NCBI RefSeq assembly: GCF_027532945.1
Contig: NZ_JAPZTZ010000014.1
Span: 207,776-271,775 of the forward strand
Direction: 5' to 3'
Source of the DNA: Phreatobacter sp.
Lineage (GTDB): Bacteria > Pseudomonadota > Alphaproteobacteria > Rhizobiales > Phreatobacteraceae
DNA: 64,000 bases
Shown: positions 16,523-24,173 of the stretch, one piece after another
Numbering within the stretch: position 1 is the first letter of the stretch
How the letters are laid out: every line of letters starts with the position of its first letter
Position numbers and translations under genes: made by a program
The notes under the pieces: model-generated
Seen by the model: only the letters and a program-made list of their open reading frames with translations
Told to the model about the DNA's origin: nothing
Databases searched by the model: none

Positions 16523-17602
16523 ATGTTCTTCGCAAGCGACAACGGCCTCGGGGCCTCCGACAAGGTCATGCAGGCGATCCTCGCCGCCAATGGCGGAGCG
16601 CGGCTCGGCTATGGCAATGACGACGCCACCAAGGCCGTCGAGCGCCGGCTCGCCGATCTCTTCGAACGCGAGGTCGCGGTGTTCATGGTCGCCACCGGCA
16701 CGGCGGCGAATGGCCTCGCCCTATCCACCCTGACGCCGCCCTGGGGCATCGTCCTCTGCCACGACGAGAGCCATGTCATCGAGGACGAGTGCTGCGGGCC
16801 GGAATTCTTCACCGGCGGCGCCAAGCTGGTCGGCATTCCCGGCCGCGGCGCCAAGATCACCGCGAAGGCGCTGGAGGCGACCATTGCCGGCCTCGGCCGT
16901 CGCGTGCCGCACAATGCGCCGATCCACGCCCTCTCCATCACCCAGTCCACCGAACTCGGCCAGGTCTATTCCGTCGCCGAGGTGACGGAGCTCGTCGCCA
17001 TCGCAAGGCGCCACGGCCTCGGCGTCCACATGGACGGCGCCCGCTTCGCCAATGCGGTGGCAGCCCTCGGCTGCACGCCGGCGGAGATCACCTGGAAGGC
17101 CGGCGTGGACGTGCTCTCCTTCGGCACCACCAAGGGCGGCACCATCGCCTGCGAGGCGCTGGTCTATTTCGAACCCGCCAAGGCGAATGAGATGGTGCGC
17201 CGGCGGATGCGGGGCGGGCACCTGCTCTCCAAGCACCGCTTCCTCGCAGCCCAGATGGAGGCCTTTCTCGACGGCGGCCATTGGCTGGAGCTCGCCCGCC
17301 ACGCCAATGCCGCCGCGGCACGGCTCGCCGAGGGGCTTGCGGCCATTCCCGGCATCCGTCTGCCGATCAAGCCTGACGCCAACGGCCTTTTTCCGATCTT
17401 CCGGCAGGAGATCGTCGACGCGCTGAAGGCGGAGGGCGCGGTCTTCTATCCCTGGTCCGACAAGGGCCTGCCCGAGGCTGAGCGCGCCGGTCCCGGCGAG
17501 TGCATGATGCGCCTCGTCACCTCCTTCGCCACGACGGAGGCGGATATCGAACGGTTCCTCTCCATCGCCGCCAAGGCCGCCCGCCCGCTCGCGGCGGAGT
17601 AA
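16523..17602 (+). CDS. threonine aldolase family PLP enzyme (low specificity)
   Basis: Fold-type I PLP enzyme splitting L-threonine or L-allo-threonine to glycine and acetaldehyde. The 359 residues show MVATGTAANGLAL (cofactor phosphate site), DESHVIEDECC, HMDGARFANA (the PLP-ring Asp region) and the Schiff-base Lys204 in SFGTTKGG. The ATG at 16523 is 3 nt after vapD, so it is probably read from the same transcript. The C-terminal domain is complete. Substrate stereopreference cannot be read from sequence. Confidence 0.93.
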   Translation: MFFASDNGLGASDKVMQAILAANGGARLGYGNDDATKAVERRLADLFEREVAVFMVATGTAANGLALSTLTPPWGIVLCHDESHVIEDECCGPEFFTGGAKLVGIPGRGAKITAKALEATIAGLGRRVPHNAPIHALSITQSTELGQVYSVAEVTELVAIARRHGLGVHMDGARFANAVAALGCTPAEITWKAGVDVLSFGTTKGGTIACEALVYFEPAKANEMVRRRMRGGHLLSKHRFLAAQMEAFLDGGHWLELARHANAAAARLAEGLAAIPGIRLPIKPDANGLFPIFRQEIVDALKAEGAVFYPWSDKGLPEAERAGPGECMMRLVTSFATTEADIERFLSIAAKAARPLAAE

Positions 17603-17710
17603 CGACACACAACGCGTCCGCCTCACCCGGCACGGCATGTCGCCCTGAAATCGCCGTTCTCCTTGCCGAAAGGTTGCGAGGGGCATGAGGGGAAGAGAAG
17701 GACGCGTTTC

Positions 17711-18808
17711 GTGCGCCACGGTCTCATCACGGCGGCCACAGCCGCCATCATCGCCGCAACCGGCGCGCTGCTGACGGCCCCGCTGGCCGCAGCGCCACTG
17801 GCAGGTCCACGCCTCGCCGCGCCCGCCACCGCGACGTCCGACCTTGTGCCCGTCCAGTACTGGGGCGGCTGGGGGCCGCGCTACTACGACTATGACGACG
17901 AGCCGCCCGTCTATCGCCGCCGCTATGTCGTGCCCGAGGTCGAGGACGTCATCGCGCCCGCCGAAGCCGTCGCCATCGCCCGCTCCATGGGCTACCGCGC
18001 CATTTCCCGGCCGCGCCTTGCCGGTCGCGTCTGGGTGGTCGAAACGGTCGGCGGCGCGGGCCAGCGCGCCCGCGTGACGATCAACGCCTATTCCGGCGCG
18101 CCGATCAACATCCGCGAACTCGAGCCCTCCGGGCCGCGCTTCTCCACCCCGCCGGCCTGGCCGGAGGAACGCCCGAGCTTTGGCCGCGAGGGCGCGGTGC
18201 GTGCCCCTCCGCCCATCCGCGAGGGCCGCCTCGACCCCGACGGCTTCGAGCGGCCCGAGAGGCCCGAGCGCCCGGCCCGTCCGGCTCCCAACATCACCGC
18301 TCGTGCCGTGCCGGTGCCAGAGCCGCGCCCGAACCTCGGCCGTGGCCTCGACGACCGTCCGGCGGAAACACCGCCCCTGCCGCCGGTGGCAAGCCCGCCC
18401 CCGGCCGAGGCACCGGTTGCACCGCCGCCCGCGGCATCCGTCCCGCCGCGCCGGGTCGATCCGCCGGCCGCCGTGCCGGTTCCGCAGACCCCGCCGCTCA
18501 GCGTCGAGCCCCAGCAGCCGATCACGCCGCCCGCGGTCACTGCGCCGCAGGCCGTGGAGCCGCCGGCGCCCGCCGTCACCGCCCCGCCGGTGGAGCCCGC
18601 TCCCCCGGCTGCCGCGACACCCGCTCCGCAGCCCGACCGTTCCGCGGTCGAACCGCCGGTCGCCGTCCAGCCGCCGCAGGTAACACCGCCCGCGCCAGCA
18701 GCGCCGACCACCGAGACCGCGCAGAGGCCCGAGAGCGACGGCGTGCTGATCGACGGCCGCTTCCTCGGCCCCAATGGCGAGGCGCCGCCGCCCGGCAGCC
18801 GGCCCTGA
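17711..18808 (+). CDS. exported proline-rich protein with PepSY-like segment
   Basis: Secreted or envelope protein of unknown function. GTG 17711 was chosen because GAAGGA stands 8 nt upstream and because it gives a signal peptide (hydrophobic 7-30, Ala-rich cut region). The mature part begins with a Tyr/Gly-rich stretch (YWGGWGPRYYDYDDE). It continues with a segment of about 65 residues resembling PepSY-like folds (AIARSMGYRAISRPRLAGRV ... INAYSG), then about 200 residues of Pro/Ala/Val low-complexity sequence. The gene at 19690 has a similar PepSY-like ending. Confidence 0.75.
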   Translation: MRHGLITAATAAIIAATGALLTAPLAAAPLAGPRLAAPATATSDLVPVQYWGGWGPRYYDYDDEPPVYRRRYVVPEVEDVIAPAEAVAIARSMGYRAISRPRLAGRVWVVETVGGAGQRARVTINAYSGAPINIRELEPSGPRFSTPPAWPEERPSFGREGAVRAPPPIREGRLDPDGFERPERPERPARPAPNITARAVPVPEPRPNLGRGLDDRPAETPPLPPVASPPPAEAPVAPPPAASVPPRRVDPPAAVPVPQTPPLSVEPQQPITPPAVTAPQAVEPPAPAVTAPPVEPAPPAAATPAPQPDRSAVEPPVAVQPPQVTPPAPAAPTTETAQRPESDGVLIDGRFLGPNGEAPPPGSRP

Positions 18809-18840
18809 GGGCGCCGCCCACTCCCTCCCCGACATGACGA

Positions 18841-18870
18841 AACGCCCCGGTGATGCCTCACCGGGGCGTT
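18841..18870. terminator. bidirectional hairpin terminator
   Basis: Perfect 13-bp stem AACGCCCCGGTGA / TCACCGGGGCGTT with a 4-nt loop, located between two convergent genes (17711 plus, 18943 minus). The T run is short on both sides, so termination strength is uncertain. Confidence 0.65.
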
Positions 18871-18942
18871 CGCGCATCTCAGGAAGGGCCGTTGGAGGGC
18901 GGCCCGGCCGTCAGGTGATGCCAGAATCCAGGTCTGGCTGGA

Positions 18943-19422
18943 TCAGGCCACCTGGCGGCTGGCCGCACCCTCGATCACCCGCGGCGAAGCGTTGCCGCCG
19001 CCGATCGGGATCTGCCGCGGCTTCATCGCCTCCGGGATCTCGCGGACGAGATCGACATGGAGGAGGCCGTGGTCGAGCACCGCGCCCTTCACCTGCACAT
19101 GGTCGGCGAGCTGGAAGCGGCGATCGAAGGCGCGGGCGGCGATGCCCTGGTGGAGATAGTCGGGCTTGCCCTCACCCTCGGCCACGGCCTTCTCGCCGCG
19201 GATGGTGAGCGCCTGCTCCTTGACCTCGATGGAGATGTCCTTGTCGGTGAAGCCCGCCACCGCCACCGAGATGCGATAGGCGTTCTCGCCGGTGCGCTCG
19301 ATATTGTAGGGCGGGTAGGACGGGGCCGGACCTTCGAGGCCGGAGGCCTGGTCGAGCATGGAGAAAAGACGGTCGAAGCCCACGGTCGAACGATAGAGCG
19401 GGGCGAGGTCGAAATGGCGCAT
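18943..19422 (-). CDS. Hsp20 small heat-shock protein (IbpA type)
   Basis: ATP-independent holdase chaperone that binds unfolding proteins and forms oligomers. The 159 residues begin RHFDLAPLYRSTVGFDRLF, typical of class A rhizobial/IbpA-like proteins. An alpha-crystallin domain follows (about 38-130, with PPYNIERTGENAYRISVAVAGF and GLLHVDLVREIPE), then the PRQIPI tail, which contains an IPI-type C-terminal anchor. Its 5' leader carries an RNA thermometer and an RpoH-type promoter (separate entries), so expression should rise with temperature at both levels. Confidence 0.95.
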   Translation of the reverse strand: MRHFDLAPLYRSTVGFDRLFSMLDQASGLEGPAPSYPPYNIERTGENAYRISVAVAGFTDKDISIEVKEQALTIRGEKAVAEGEGKPDYLHQGIAARAFDRRFQLADHVQVKGAVLDHGLLHVDLVREIPEAMKPRQIPIGGGNASPRVIEGAASRQVA

Positions 19423-19515
19423 GGATGTCCTCCTTCAAGCGACATCGGATCGACGAGGAACCCGCCTGTTGCGGCCGGGTCCGGTTGGGTGTGCAGCCAC
19501 CTGGGGCCTGCACAG
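19423..19515 (-). promoter_or_regulatory. ROSE-like RNA thermometer in the hsp20 5' leader
   Basis: Read on the minus strand, the roughly 93-nt leader starts with a perfect 7-bp hairpin (TGTGCAG/CTGCACA, 19490-19514). It ends in a hairpin at 19424-19446 in which GATGTC pairs with GACATC and the stem continues over a bulged G. The strand facing the ribosome-binding site contains UCGCU (19438-19442), the U(U/C)GCU signature of ROSE elements. It pairs with AGGA of the AGGAGG site (19429-19434), 6 nt from the ATG. Known ROSE elements melt on heat shock and free the ribosome-binding site of rhizobial small Hsp genes. Confidence 0.82.
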
Positions 19516-19521
19516 AAGGAG

Positions 19522-19550
19522 AGTTAGGAAGCGGTCCTTGGCCGCGCAAG
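19522..19550 (-). promoter_or_regulatory. RpoH (sigma-32) type promoter of hsp20
   Basis: On the minus strand CTTG (19547-19550) is followed after 18 nt by CCTAACT (19522-19528). This is close to the alphaproteobacterial RpoH pattern CTTG-N17/18-CYTATnT, with one clear mismatch. A start about 7 nt downstream would fall at about 19515, exactly where the first leader hairpin begins. Confidence 0.65.
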
Positions 19551-19689
19551 GGGGCGGTCGCCGAGCAATTTTTCGCATGAAGGCCGGGTGAACGGCGCTT
19601 TCCGGGAGGGTTCAGGCGGGAGGCGGCAGAGTGCCCGCCATCATCGACCCGTCGCCTGTCCCGGCGGGTCATCCAGAACGGGTCCCGCC

Positions 19690-20061
19690 ATGCGGCTCTC
19701 CTCCACCACCCTCGCCTCGCGCTCGCCGGCCGTGCTCGGCATCGTCGCGGCCTCTGCCACCATCGCCCTCGCGGTCGCGCTGCTCGCCTGTGCGGGCGGC
19801 CTCGCCCGCGCCGATGAGGCTGGACGCCGTCGCCCCGTCCCGCAGGAGATGAGTGCCGCCGACGTTCCCGCCAGGCTCTCCCAGCGCGGCTATGCCGTCA
19901 CCGACCCGGTGGTGCGCCGCGGCAGCACCTACCTGACCCACGGCACCGACCGCTTCGGCCAGCGCCTTCGCCTTGTCATGGATGCGCGGAATGGTGAGCT
20001 CATCGGCCTGCGTGTCGTCGGCAACGGCCGTGCGCCGCGCGAGCCGCACGGGGCACCCTGA
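19690..20061 (+). CDS. exported PepSY-like small protein
   Basis: 124 residues from ATG 19690. Hydrophobic signal segment about 17-38 with an ARA-DE cut region. The remaining 80 residues hold SAADVPARLSQRGYAVTDPVVRRGSTYLTHGTD ... LRLVMDARNGELIGLRVV, a PepSY-like alpha-beta pattern in which a conserved GY and a DARNGE turn recur. Function unknown, probably periplasmic. The gene downstream (20138) is also a small exported protein. Confidence 0.65.
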   Translation: MRLSSTTLASRSPAVLGIVAASATIALAVALLACAGGLARADEAGRRRPVPQEMSAADVPARLSQRGYAVTDPVVRRGSTYLTHGTDRFGQRLRLVMDARNGELIGLRVVGNGRAPREPHGAP

Positions 20062-20137
20062 CCGCCCGCGGCGGTCTCACCTTGCGGCAGGCGTCGATAT
20101 CGCCAAGACTGCACACGCATGTCCCGGGAGGACCGCC

Positions 20138-20530
20138 ATGAAGACGCCAAGCCTCGCCACCCTCATCCTCGCCGCCAGCGCCGCAACGGCCGCAGCCATG
20201 CCGTTGGCCGTCCCTGCCCCGCTCGAGGGGCCCCTCCTCCAGGTCCAGGATTGCGGCCCGCCCATCCGCCGGATCCAGATCGACCCCTTCACCGGCGAGC
20301 AGCGGCTCGTCTGGATCCGCCGTCCCTGCGGGCCAGGCTATTATGGCGGCGGCTGGGCCCCGCCGCGCGTCTATGAGGAGCGTCCGTACTATCGCCCAGC
20401 GCCGCGCTACTACGAGCCGCCGCCCGTCCGCTACTACGAGGAGGAGCCGGTCTATCGCCCGCGCCGTCCGCCGCCGCCCGGCTGGGAGCGCGATCCCTAT
20501 ACCGGGCGCGACACCCGCATCCTGCGCTGA
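20138..20530 (+). CDS. exported Tyr/Pro/Arg-rich small protein
   Basis: 130 residues from ATG 20138, 6 nt after a GGGAGG ribosome-binding site. Signal peptide about 1-25 (Ala-rich). The mature part opens with a conserved-looking segment holding two Cys (QDCGPP ... RRPCGPGYYGGGW), followed by a repeat-like Tyr/Pro/Arg tail (YYRPAPRYYEPPPVRYYEEEP). This composition is common in small secreted proteins of Hyphomicrobiales. No function can be assigned. Confidence 0.65.
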   Translation: MKTPSLATLILAASAATAAAMPLAVPAPLEGPLLQVQDCGPPIRRIQIDPFTGEQRLVWIRRPCGPGYYGGGWAPPRVYEERPYYRPAPRYYEPPPVRYYEEEPVYRPRRPPPPGWERDPYTGRDTRILR

Positions 20531-20604
20531 CCGCCCGGCGCGGCCATGGTAAGCGGACGGGAGCCCTGATCGCTTCCGCCGCCGATTCGTGAGCCCGCCC
20601 GCCG

Positions 20605-21555
20605 ATGGACCTCGTCGCGCTTCCCGACTGGCCGATCCCCCCCGGCGTCCGCGCCGGGACGATCACCACCGAGGACAGCATCCCCATCCGCTATGCCCGC
20701 TGGGAGGCAACCGGCGCGCCGCGGCGCGGCACCGTCGTCATCTGCCAGGGGCGGGCCGAGTTCATCGAGAAATATATCGAGGTGATCCCGGAGCTGCGCG
20801 AGCGCGGCTTCGGTGTCCTCGCCTTCGACTGGCGCGGCCAGGGCGGCTCGGGGCGGCTGCTGTCGGATGGGCGCAAGGGCCACGCCCGCCGCTTCGCCCA
20901 TTACCAGCGCGACCTCGAGGCGGTCATGACCCTGATCGGCCTGCCCGACTGCCGCCCGCCCTTCTTCGCGCTCGGCCATTCCATGGGCGGCGCCATCCTG
21001 ATCGAGGCGGCCAAGGCCGGCCGCACCTGGTTCGACCGCATGGTGCTCACCGCCCCCATGGTGAAACTGCGCCAGGTCAGCCATCCCAAGGCGGTCGGTC
21101 TCTTGGTCGGCGCCCTGTCGCTCGCCGGCCTCGGCGGCGCGATCATTCCCGGCGGCTCGGCCAAGCCCATGGCGCTGAAGCCCTTCGAGGGCAATCCGGT
21201 GACGCAGGACCCGGAGCGCTATGCCCGCACCGCCGCCTATGCCCTCGCCGATGCACGGCTCGGCCTCGGCGCACCCACCATCGGCTGGCTGCGCGAGGCC
21301 ATCGCGGTGACCCAGCGCTTCGCCCATCCGCTCTATACCCGCGACATCCGCCAGCCCATGCTGCTGATGGGCGCGGCACTTGACCCGCTGGTCGACACGC
21401 CGGCGGTCGAGGATTTCGCCCGCCGCGCCAAGGCGGTGGGCTGCGTCGTCGTGCCAGGCGCGAAACACGAGCTGCTGCAGGAGCGCGACGCCATCCGCAG
21501 CCAGTTCTGGGCCGCCTTTGACGCCTTCATTCCCGGCGAGCAGGCCTATCTCTGA
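20605..21555 (+). CDS. alpha/beta hydrolase (lysophospholipase / monoacylglycerol lipase-like)
   Basis: 316 residues of the serine-aminopeptidase S33/Hydrolase_4 type. Oxyanion region CQGRAEFIEKY, FDWRGQGGSGR, nucleophile Ser126 in GHSMGG, late Asp in GAALDPLVDTP and His in GAKHELLQE complete the triad. Such enzymes hydrolyse lysophospholipids or monoacylglycerols at the inner face of the membrane. No signal peptide is seen. It converges on hisN with only 3 nt between the stop codons. Confidence 0.9.
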   Translation: MDLVALPDWPIPPGVRAGTITTEDSIPIRYARWEATGAPRRGTVVICQGRAEFIEKYIEVIPELRERGFGVLAFDWRGQGGSGRLLSDGRKGHARRFAHYQRDLEAVMTLIGLPDCRPPFFALGHSMGGAILIEAAKAGRTWFDRMVLTAPMVKLRQVSHPKAVGLLVGALSLAGLGGAIIPGGSAKPMALKPFEGNPVTQDPERYARTAAYALADARLGLGAPTIGWLREAIAVTQRFAHPLYTRDIRQPMLLMGAALDPLVDTPAVEDFARRAKAVGCVVVPGAKHELLQERDAIRSQFWAAFDAFIPGEQAYL

Positions 21556-21558
21556 GCC

Positions 21559-22341
21559 TCAAGCGTTGAGGATCGCCAGCGCCTCGGCATGGACGCGCTT
21601 GTCGCCGGCCGCGACGATGCGCCCGCCGCCGCTGGCAGCGCCGCCGTCCCAGGTGGTGACGATGCCGCCCGCGCCCTCGATGATCGGCACCAGCGCGGCG
21701 ATGTCATAGGGCTTCAGGCCCGCCTCGACCACGAGGTCGACATGACCGGCGGCCAGCATGCAATAGGCGTAGCAGTCGGCGCCGTAGCGATAGGTGCGGC
21801 AGCGCGCCTCGACCTTGTCATAGAGCCCCTTGGTCTCGGCGTCGAAGAGCTTCGGCGAGGTGGTCATGATGGTCGCCGCATCGAGCCCGGTGCAGGGGCG
21901 CGTGCGAAGGCTGCGCTGGCCGGCCGGGCCCTCGTAGCGCGCCGCGGCGCCATCGCCCCAGAAGCGCTCGCCGATGAAGGGCTGGTGCATCATGCCGAAG
22001 ATCGGCGTGCCCTGGCGGGCGAGGCCGATCAGCGTGCCCCAGACCGGAATGCCGGCAATGAAGGCCTTGGTGCCGTCGATGGGATCGAGGATCCACACAT
22101 GCTCGGCATCGGCGTTCTCGGCGCCATATTCCTCGCCGACAATGCCATGGGCGGGGAAGGTGCGCTTGATGAGCTGGCGCATCACCGCCTCGCCGGCGCG
22201 GTCGCCCTCGGTGACGGGGTCGAAGGCGCCGAGGCCGGCCTTGTTCTCCACCCCGATGGAGGAGCGGAAGAAGGGCAGGATGGCCTCTCCCGACAGGCGG
22301 GCAAGATCACGGACGAAGCTCTCGAAATCGACAGCGCTCAC
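21559..22341 (-). CDS. hisN: histidinol-phosphatase, inositol monophosphatase family
   Basis: Mg-dependent phosphatase of 260 residues. Motifs GEEYG, DPIDGTKAFIAGIPVWGTLIGL and the late KPYDIAALVPIIEGAGG are the IMPase metal sites. The FIAGIPVWGTLI wording is typical of the HisN branch that removes phosphate from L-histidinol phosphate. The frame runs 200 nt further upstream, but GTG 22341 was chosen: AAGGA lies 8 nt before it and the extra residues are Pro/Arg-rich without homology. It is divergent from the MFS gene at 22530. Confidence 0.88.
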   Translation of the reverse strand: MSAVDFESFVRDLARLSGEAILPFFRSSIGVENKAGLGAFDPVTEGDRAGEAVMRQLIKRTFPAHGIVGEEYGAENADAEHVWILDPIDGTKAFIAGIPVWGTLIGLARQGTPIFGMMHQPFIGERFWGDGAAARYEGPAGQRSLRTRPCTGLDAATIMTTSPKLFDAETKGLYDKVEARCRTYRYGADCYAYCMLAAGHVDLVVEAGLKPYDIAALVPIIEGAGGIVTTWDGGAASGGGRIVAAGDKRVHAEALAILNA

Positions 22342-22529
22342 GGGGGCGTCCTTCTCTGGCGGCCGGGTCCGCGTCCTATAGGCAGGCCGCCCTGCCGCGG
22401 CAATGGGCGGGACGCGGCGCGAAGGGCCTGCCGCATGCGCCGCGGTGGGTTCAGGGCTGCGCAGCGGGCCTTGCCGCTGAGAGAGACGACGGGCAGTGTC
22501 GCCGCCCGGCGAGAGAGGGAACCCCCGAG

Positions 22530-23786
22530 GTGACGGACCAGACATCCCCCCGCTCGGGCGTGATCGGCACGGCGCTCGTCGGCCTGGTGGCCGTGCTCGC
22601 CACCGCCACCCTGATGAGCCAGTTCTTCCGCAACTCGGTCGGTGTCATCGCCACCACCCTCGCGGGCGAACTCGACCTCGATCCTGACCAGCTCGGCCTC
22701 GTTGCCTCCTCCTTCTTCCTGATCTTCGCGCTCTGCCAGATCCCCGTCGGCATCGTCATCGACCGCTGGGGCCCGCGGACCGCCCTGCTCGGCTCAGGGC
22801 TCTTCGTCGTGGCGGGTGCGCTCGTCTTTGCCGGCGCGACCGGCCAGGCCGGCCTCGTCGCCGGCCGCCTCCTGCTCGGCATCGGCTGCTCGACCTTCTT
22901 CATGGCGCCGCTGGTCGTCTATGCGCGCAGCTTCGACCCTGCCGTCTTCGCCAGCCTCACCGGTTTCCAGATCGCCTTCTCGAGCCTCGGCACGCTCATC
23001 GCTACCGCGCCGCTGGGCTGGATGACCGCGACGCAGGGCTGGCGCTCCGCCTTCCTGCTCGCCGCGGCGGTCTCCGCCGTGCTGCTCCTCGCCATCCTCG
23101 TTGTGGTCCGCGGCCCCGCGACCGGCCGCCTCCCCGGCGCGAAACGGGAAACGCTCGGCGAGGCCTTCGCCGGCATCGGCGCGGTGGTGAGGACCAGGGG
23201 CTTCGTGCCGCTCTTCCTCATGTCCTTCTCCACCTATTCGACCTTCGGCCTCATCATCGGCCTCTGGGGTGGCCCCTATCTCGCCCATGTCCACGGCGCT
23301 GACCTCGCCATGCAGGGCAAGGTGCTCTTCGCGATGGCGCTGGCCCAGATCATCGGCACGATGGCCTGGGGGTCGGCCGACCGGCTCGCGGGGGCCTACA
23401 AGCCGGTGGCCGTCACCGGCGCCGCACTCTCGCTCCTGCTGGTGGGCGGCCTTGTCCTCGGCGGCTCCACGTCGACGCTCGCTGCGGCGATCCTCATGGC
23501 GGTGCTGGGCTTCTCCTGCGCCTTCACGCCGGTGCTCGTCGCCCATTCCAAGGCGCTCTTTCCCCCCGAGCTCACCGGGCGTGGCCTGTCGCTGATCAAC
23601 ATGGGCACGATGAGCGGCAGCTTCGCCACCCAGTGGGTCACCGGCCTCGCGGTGAAGGCGGTGGCGGGCGGCGCCAGTGTCTATCCGCTCGCCGCCTTCC
23701 AGGTCGCTTTCACGCTGCAGGCGGTCCTGCTCGCCTGCGCCACCCTCGCCTACCTGCGGGCGCCCGACCCCCGCCGCGGCCTCTGA
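22530..23786 (+). CDS. MFS transporter
   Basis: 418 residues with about twelve hydrophobic segments and the MFS loop 2-3 motif around DRWGPRTALLGSG. It starts with GTG 22530. The best-conserved regions (SSFFLIFALCQIPVGIVIDRWGPR, RLLLGIGCSTFFMAPL, QIAFSSLGTL) fit a 12-helix cytoplasmic-membrane secondary carrier of the nitrate/cyanate or sugar-acid type subfamilies. The substrate cannot be inferred from sequence or neighbours. Confidence 0.88.
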   Translation: MTDQTSPRSGVIGTALVGLVAVLATATLMSQFFRNSVGVIATTLAGELDLDPDQLGLVASSFFLIFALCQIPVGIVIDRWGPRTALLGSGLFVVAGALVFAGATGQAGLVAGRLLLGIGCSTFFMAPLVVYARSFDPAVFASLTGFQIAFSSLGTLIATAPLGWMTATQGWRSAFLLAAAVSAVLLLAILVVVRGPATGRLPGAKRETLGEAFAGIGAVVRTRGFVPLFLMSFSTYSTFGLIIGLWGGPYLAHVHGADLAMQGKVLFAMALAQIIGTMAWGSADRLAGAYKPVAVTGAALSLLLVGGLVLGGSTSTLAAAILMAVLGFSCAFTPVLVAHSKALFPPELTGRGLSLINMGTMSGSFATQWVTGLAVKAVAGGASVYPLAAFQVAFTLQAVLLACATLAYLRAPDPRRGL

Positions 23787-23829
23787 CGCGAAGCTGTCTT
23801 ATGGCGCGCAAAAAAATGGGACAGCCTTC

Positions 23830-23858
23830 TTGCCTTTTCCGGCGACCCTAGGCATATT
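23830..23858 (+). promoter_or_regulatory. sigma-70-type promoter of the candidate sRNA
   Basis: TTGCCT (23830-23835), exact 17-nt spacer, CATATT (23853-23858). The predicted start, about 23865, begins the sRNA candidate that ends at a strong terminator. Confidence 0.6.
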
Positions 23859-23864
23859 GTTGCA

Positions 23865-23957
23865 GCGCGGTATCGCCTTGCGATGCCCCGCAGCCCTCCT
23901 TGGGCGTTTCCTCCCTAGACTTGGGCCGCTCACGAAAGTGAGCGGCCTCTTTCTTTT
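23865..23957 (+). ncRNA. candidate alpha-r14/suhB-like (cuckoo) small RNA
   Basis: A stand-alone unit of about 93 nt with its own promoter and a terminal hairpin (GGCCGCTCAC / GTGAGCGGCC with GAAA loop, 23924-23947, then a T-rich run to 23957). It contains two anti-Shine-Dalgarno motifs: UCCUU in the loop of a GCCC/GGGC hairpin and UUUCCUCCCU in a linker. CCUCC loops followed by a GC-rich terminator are the hallmark of the alphaproteobacterial cuckoo sRNAs, which act in trans on ribosome-binding sites under stress. Family membership is from memory of the motif layout. Confidence 0.6.
23924..23957 (+). terminator. terminator of the sRNA unit
   Basis: Perfect 10-bp stem with a GAAA tetraloop, followed by TCTTTCTTTT. 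Confidence 0.9.
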
Positions 23958-24173
23958 CCGGGATGCCATAAATCCTTTAAATCAACGATTTAAGGCAAGT
24001 TTCCTCGCCACGTCAGGTTCGGCGCCAAACTGTATAAAATCGAAAAATGGGTGACTGGCCTTGTGCGCCGCACCCTGATCGAGCGATCAGGACGACGGAA
24101 TCATGACAACCCCTCAGGAGGTCGAAGAGGTCCTCCGGGCCCTCGTCATGCAAAATTGTGGGGTCTGATCCGG
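23958..24173. other. intergenic stretch with a perfect palindrome and a micro-ORF
   Basis: AT-richer than its surroundings. It holds the palindrome CCTGATCG-AG-CGATCAGG (24074-24091). Just after it is a 21-codon open frame (ATG 24103 to TGA 24168; product begins MTTPQEVEEVLRALVM). No good ribosome-binding site is seen and no function is proposed. Confidence 0.3.
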
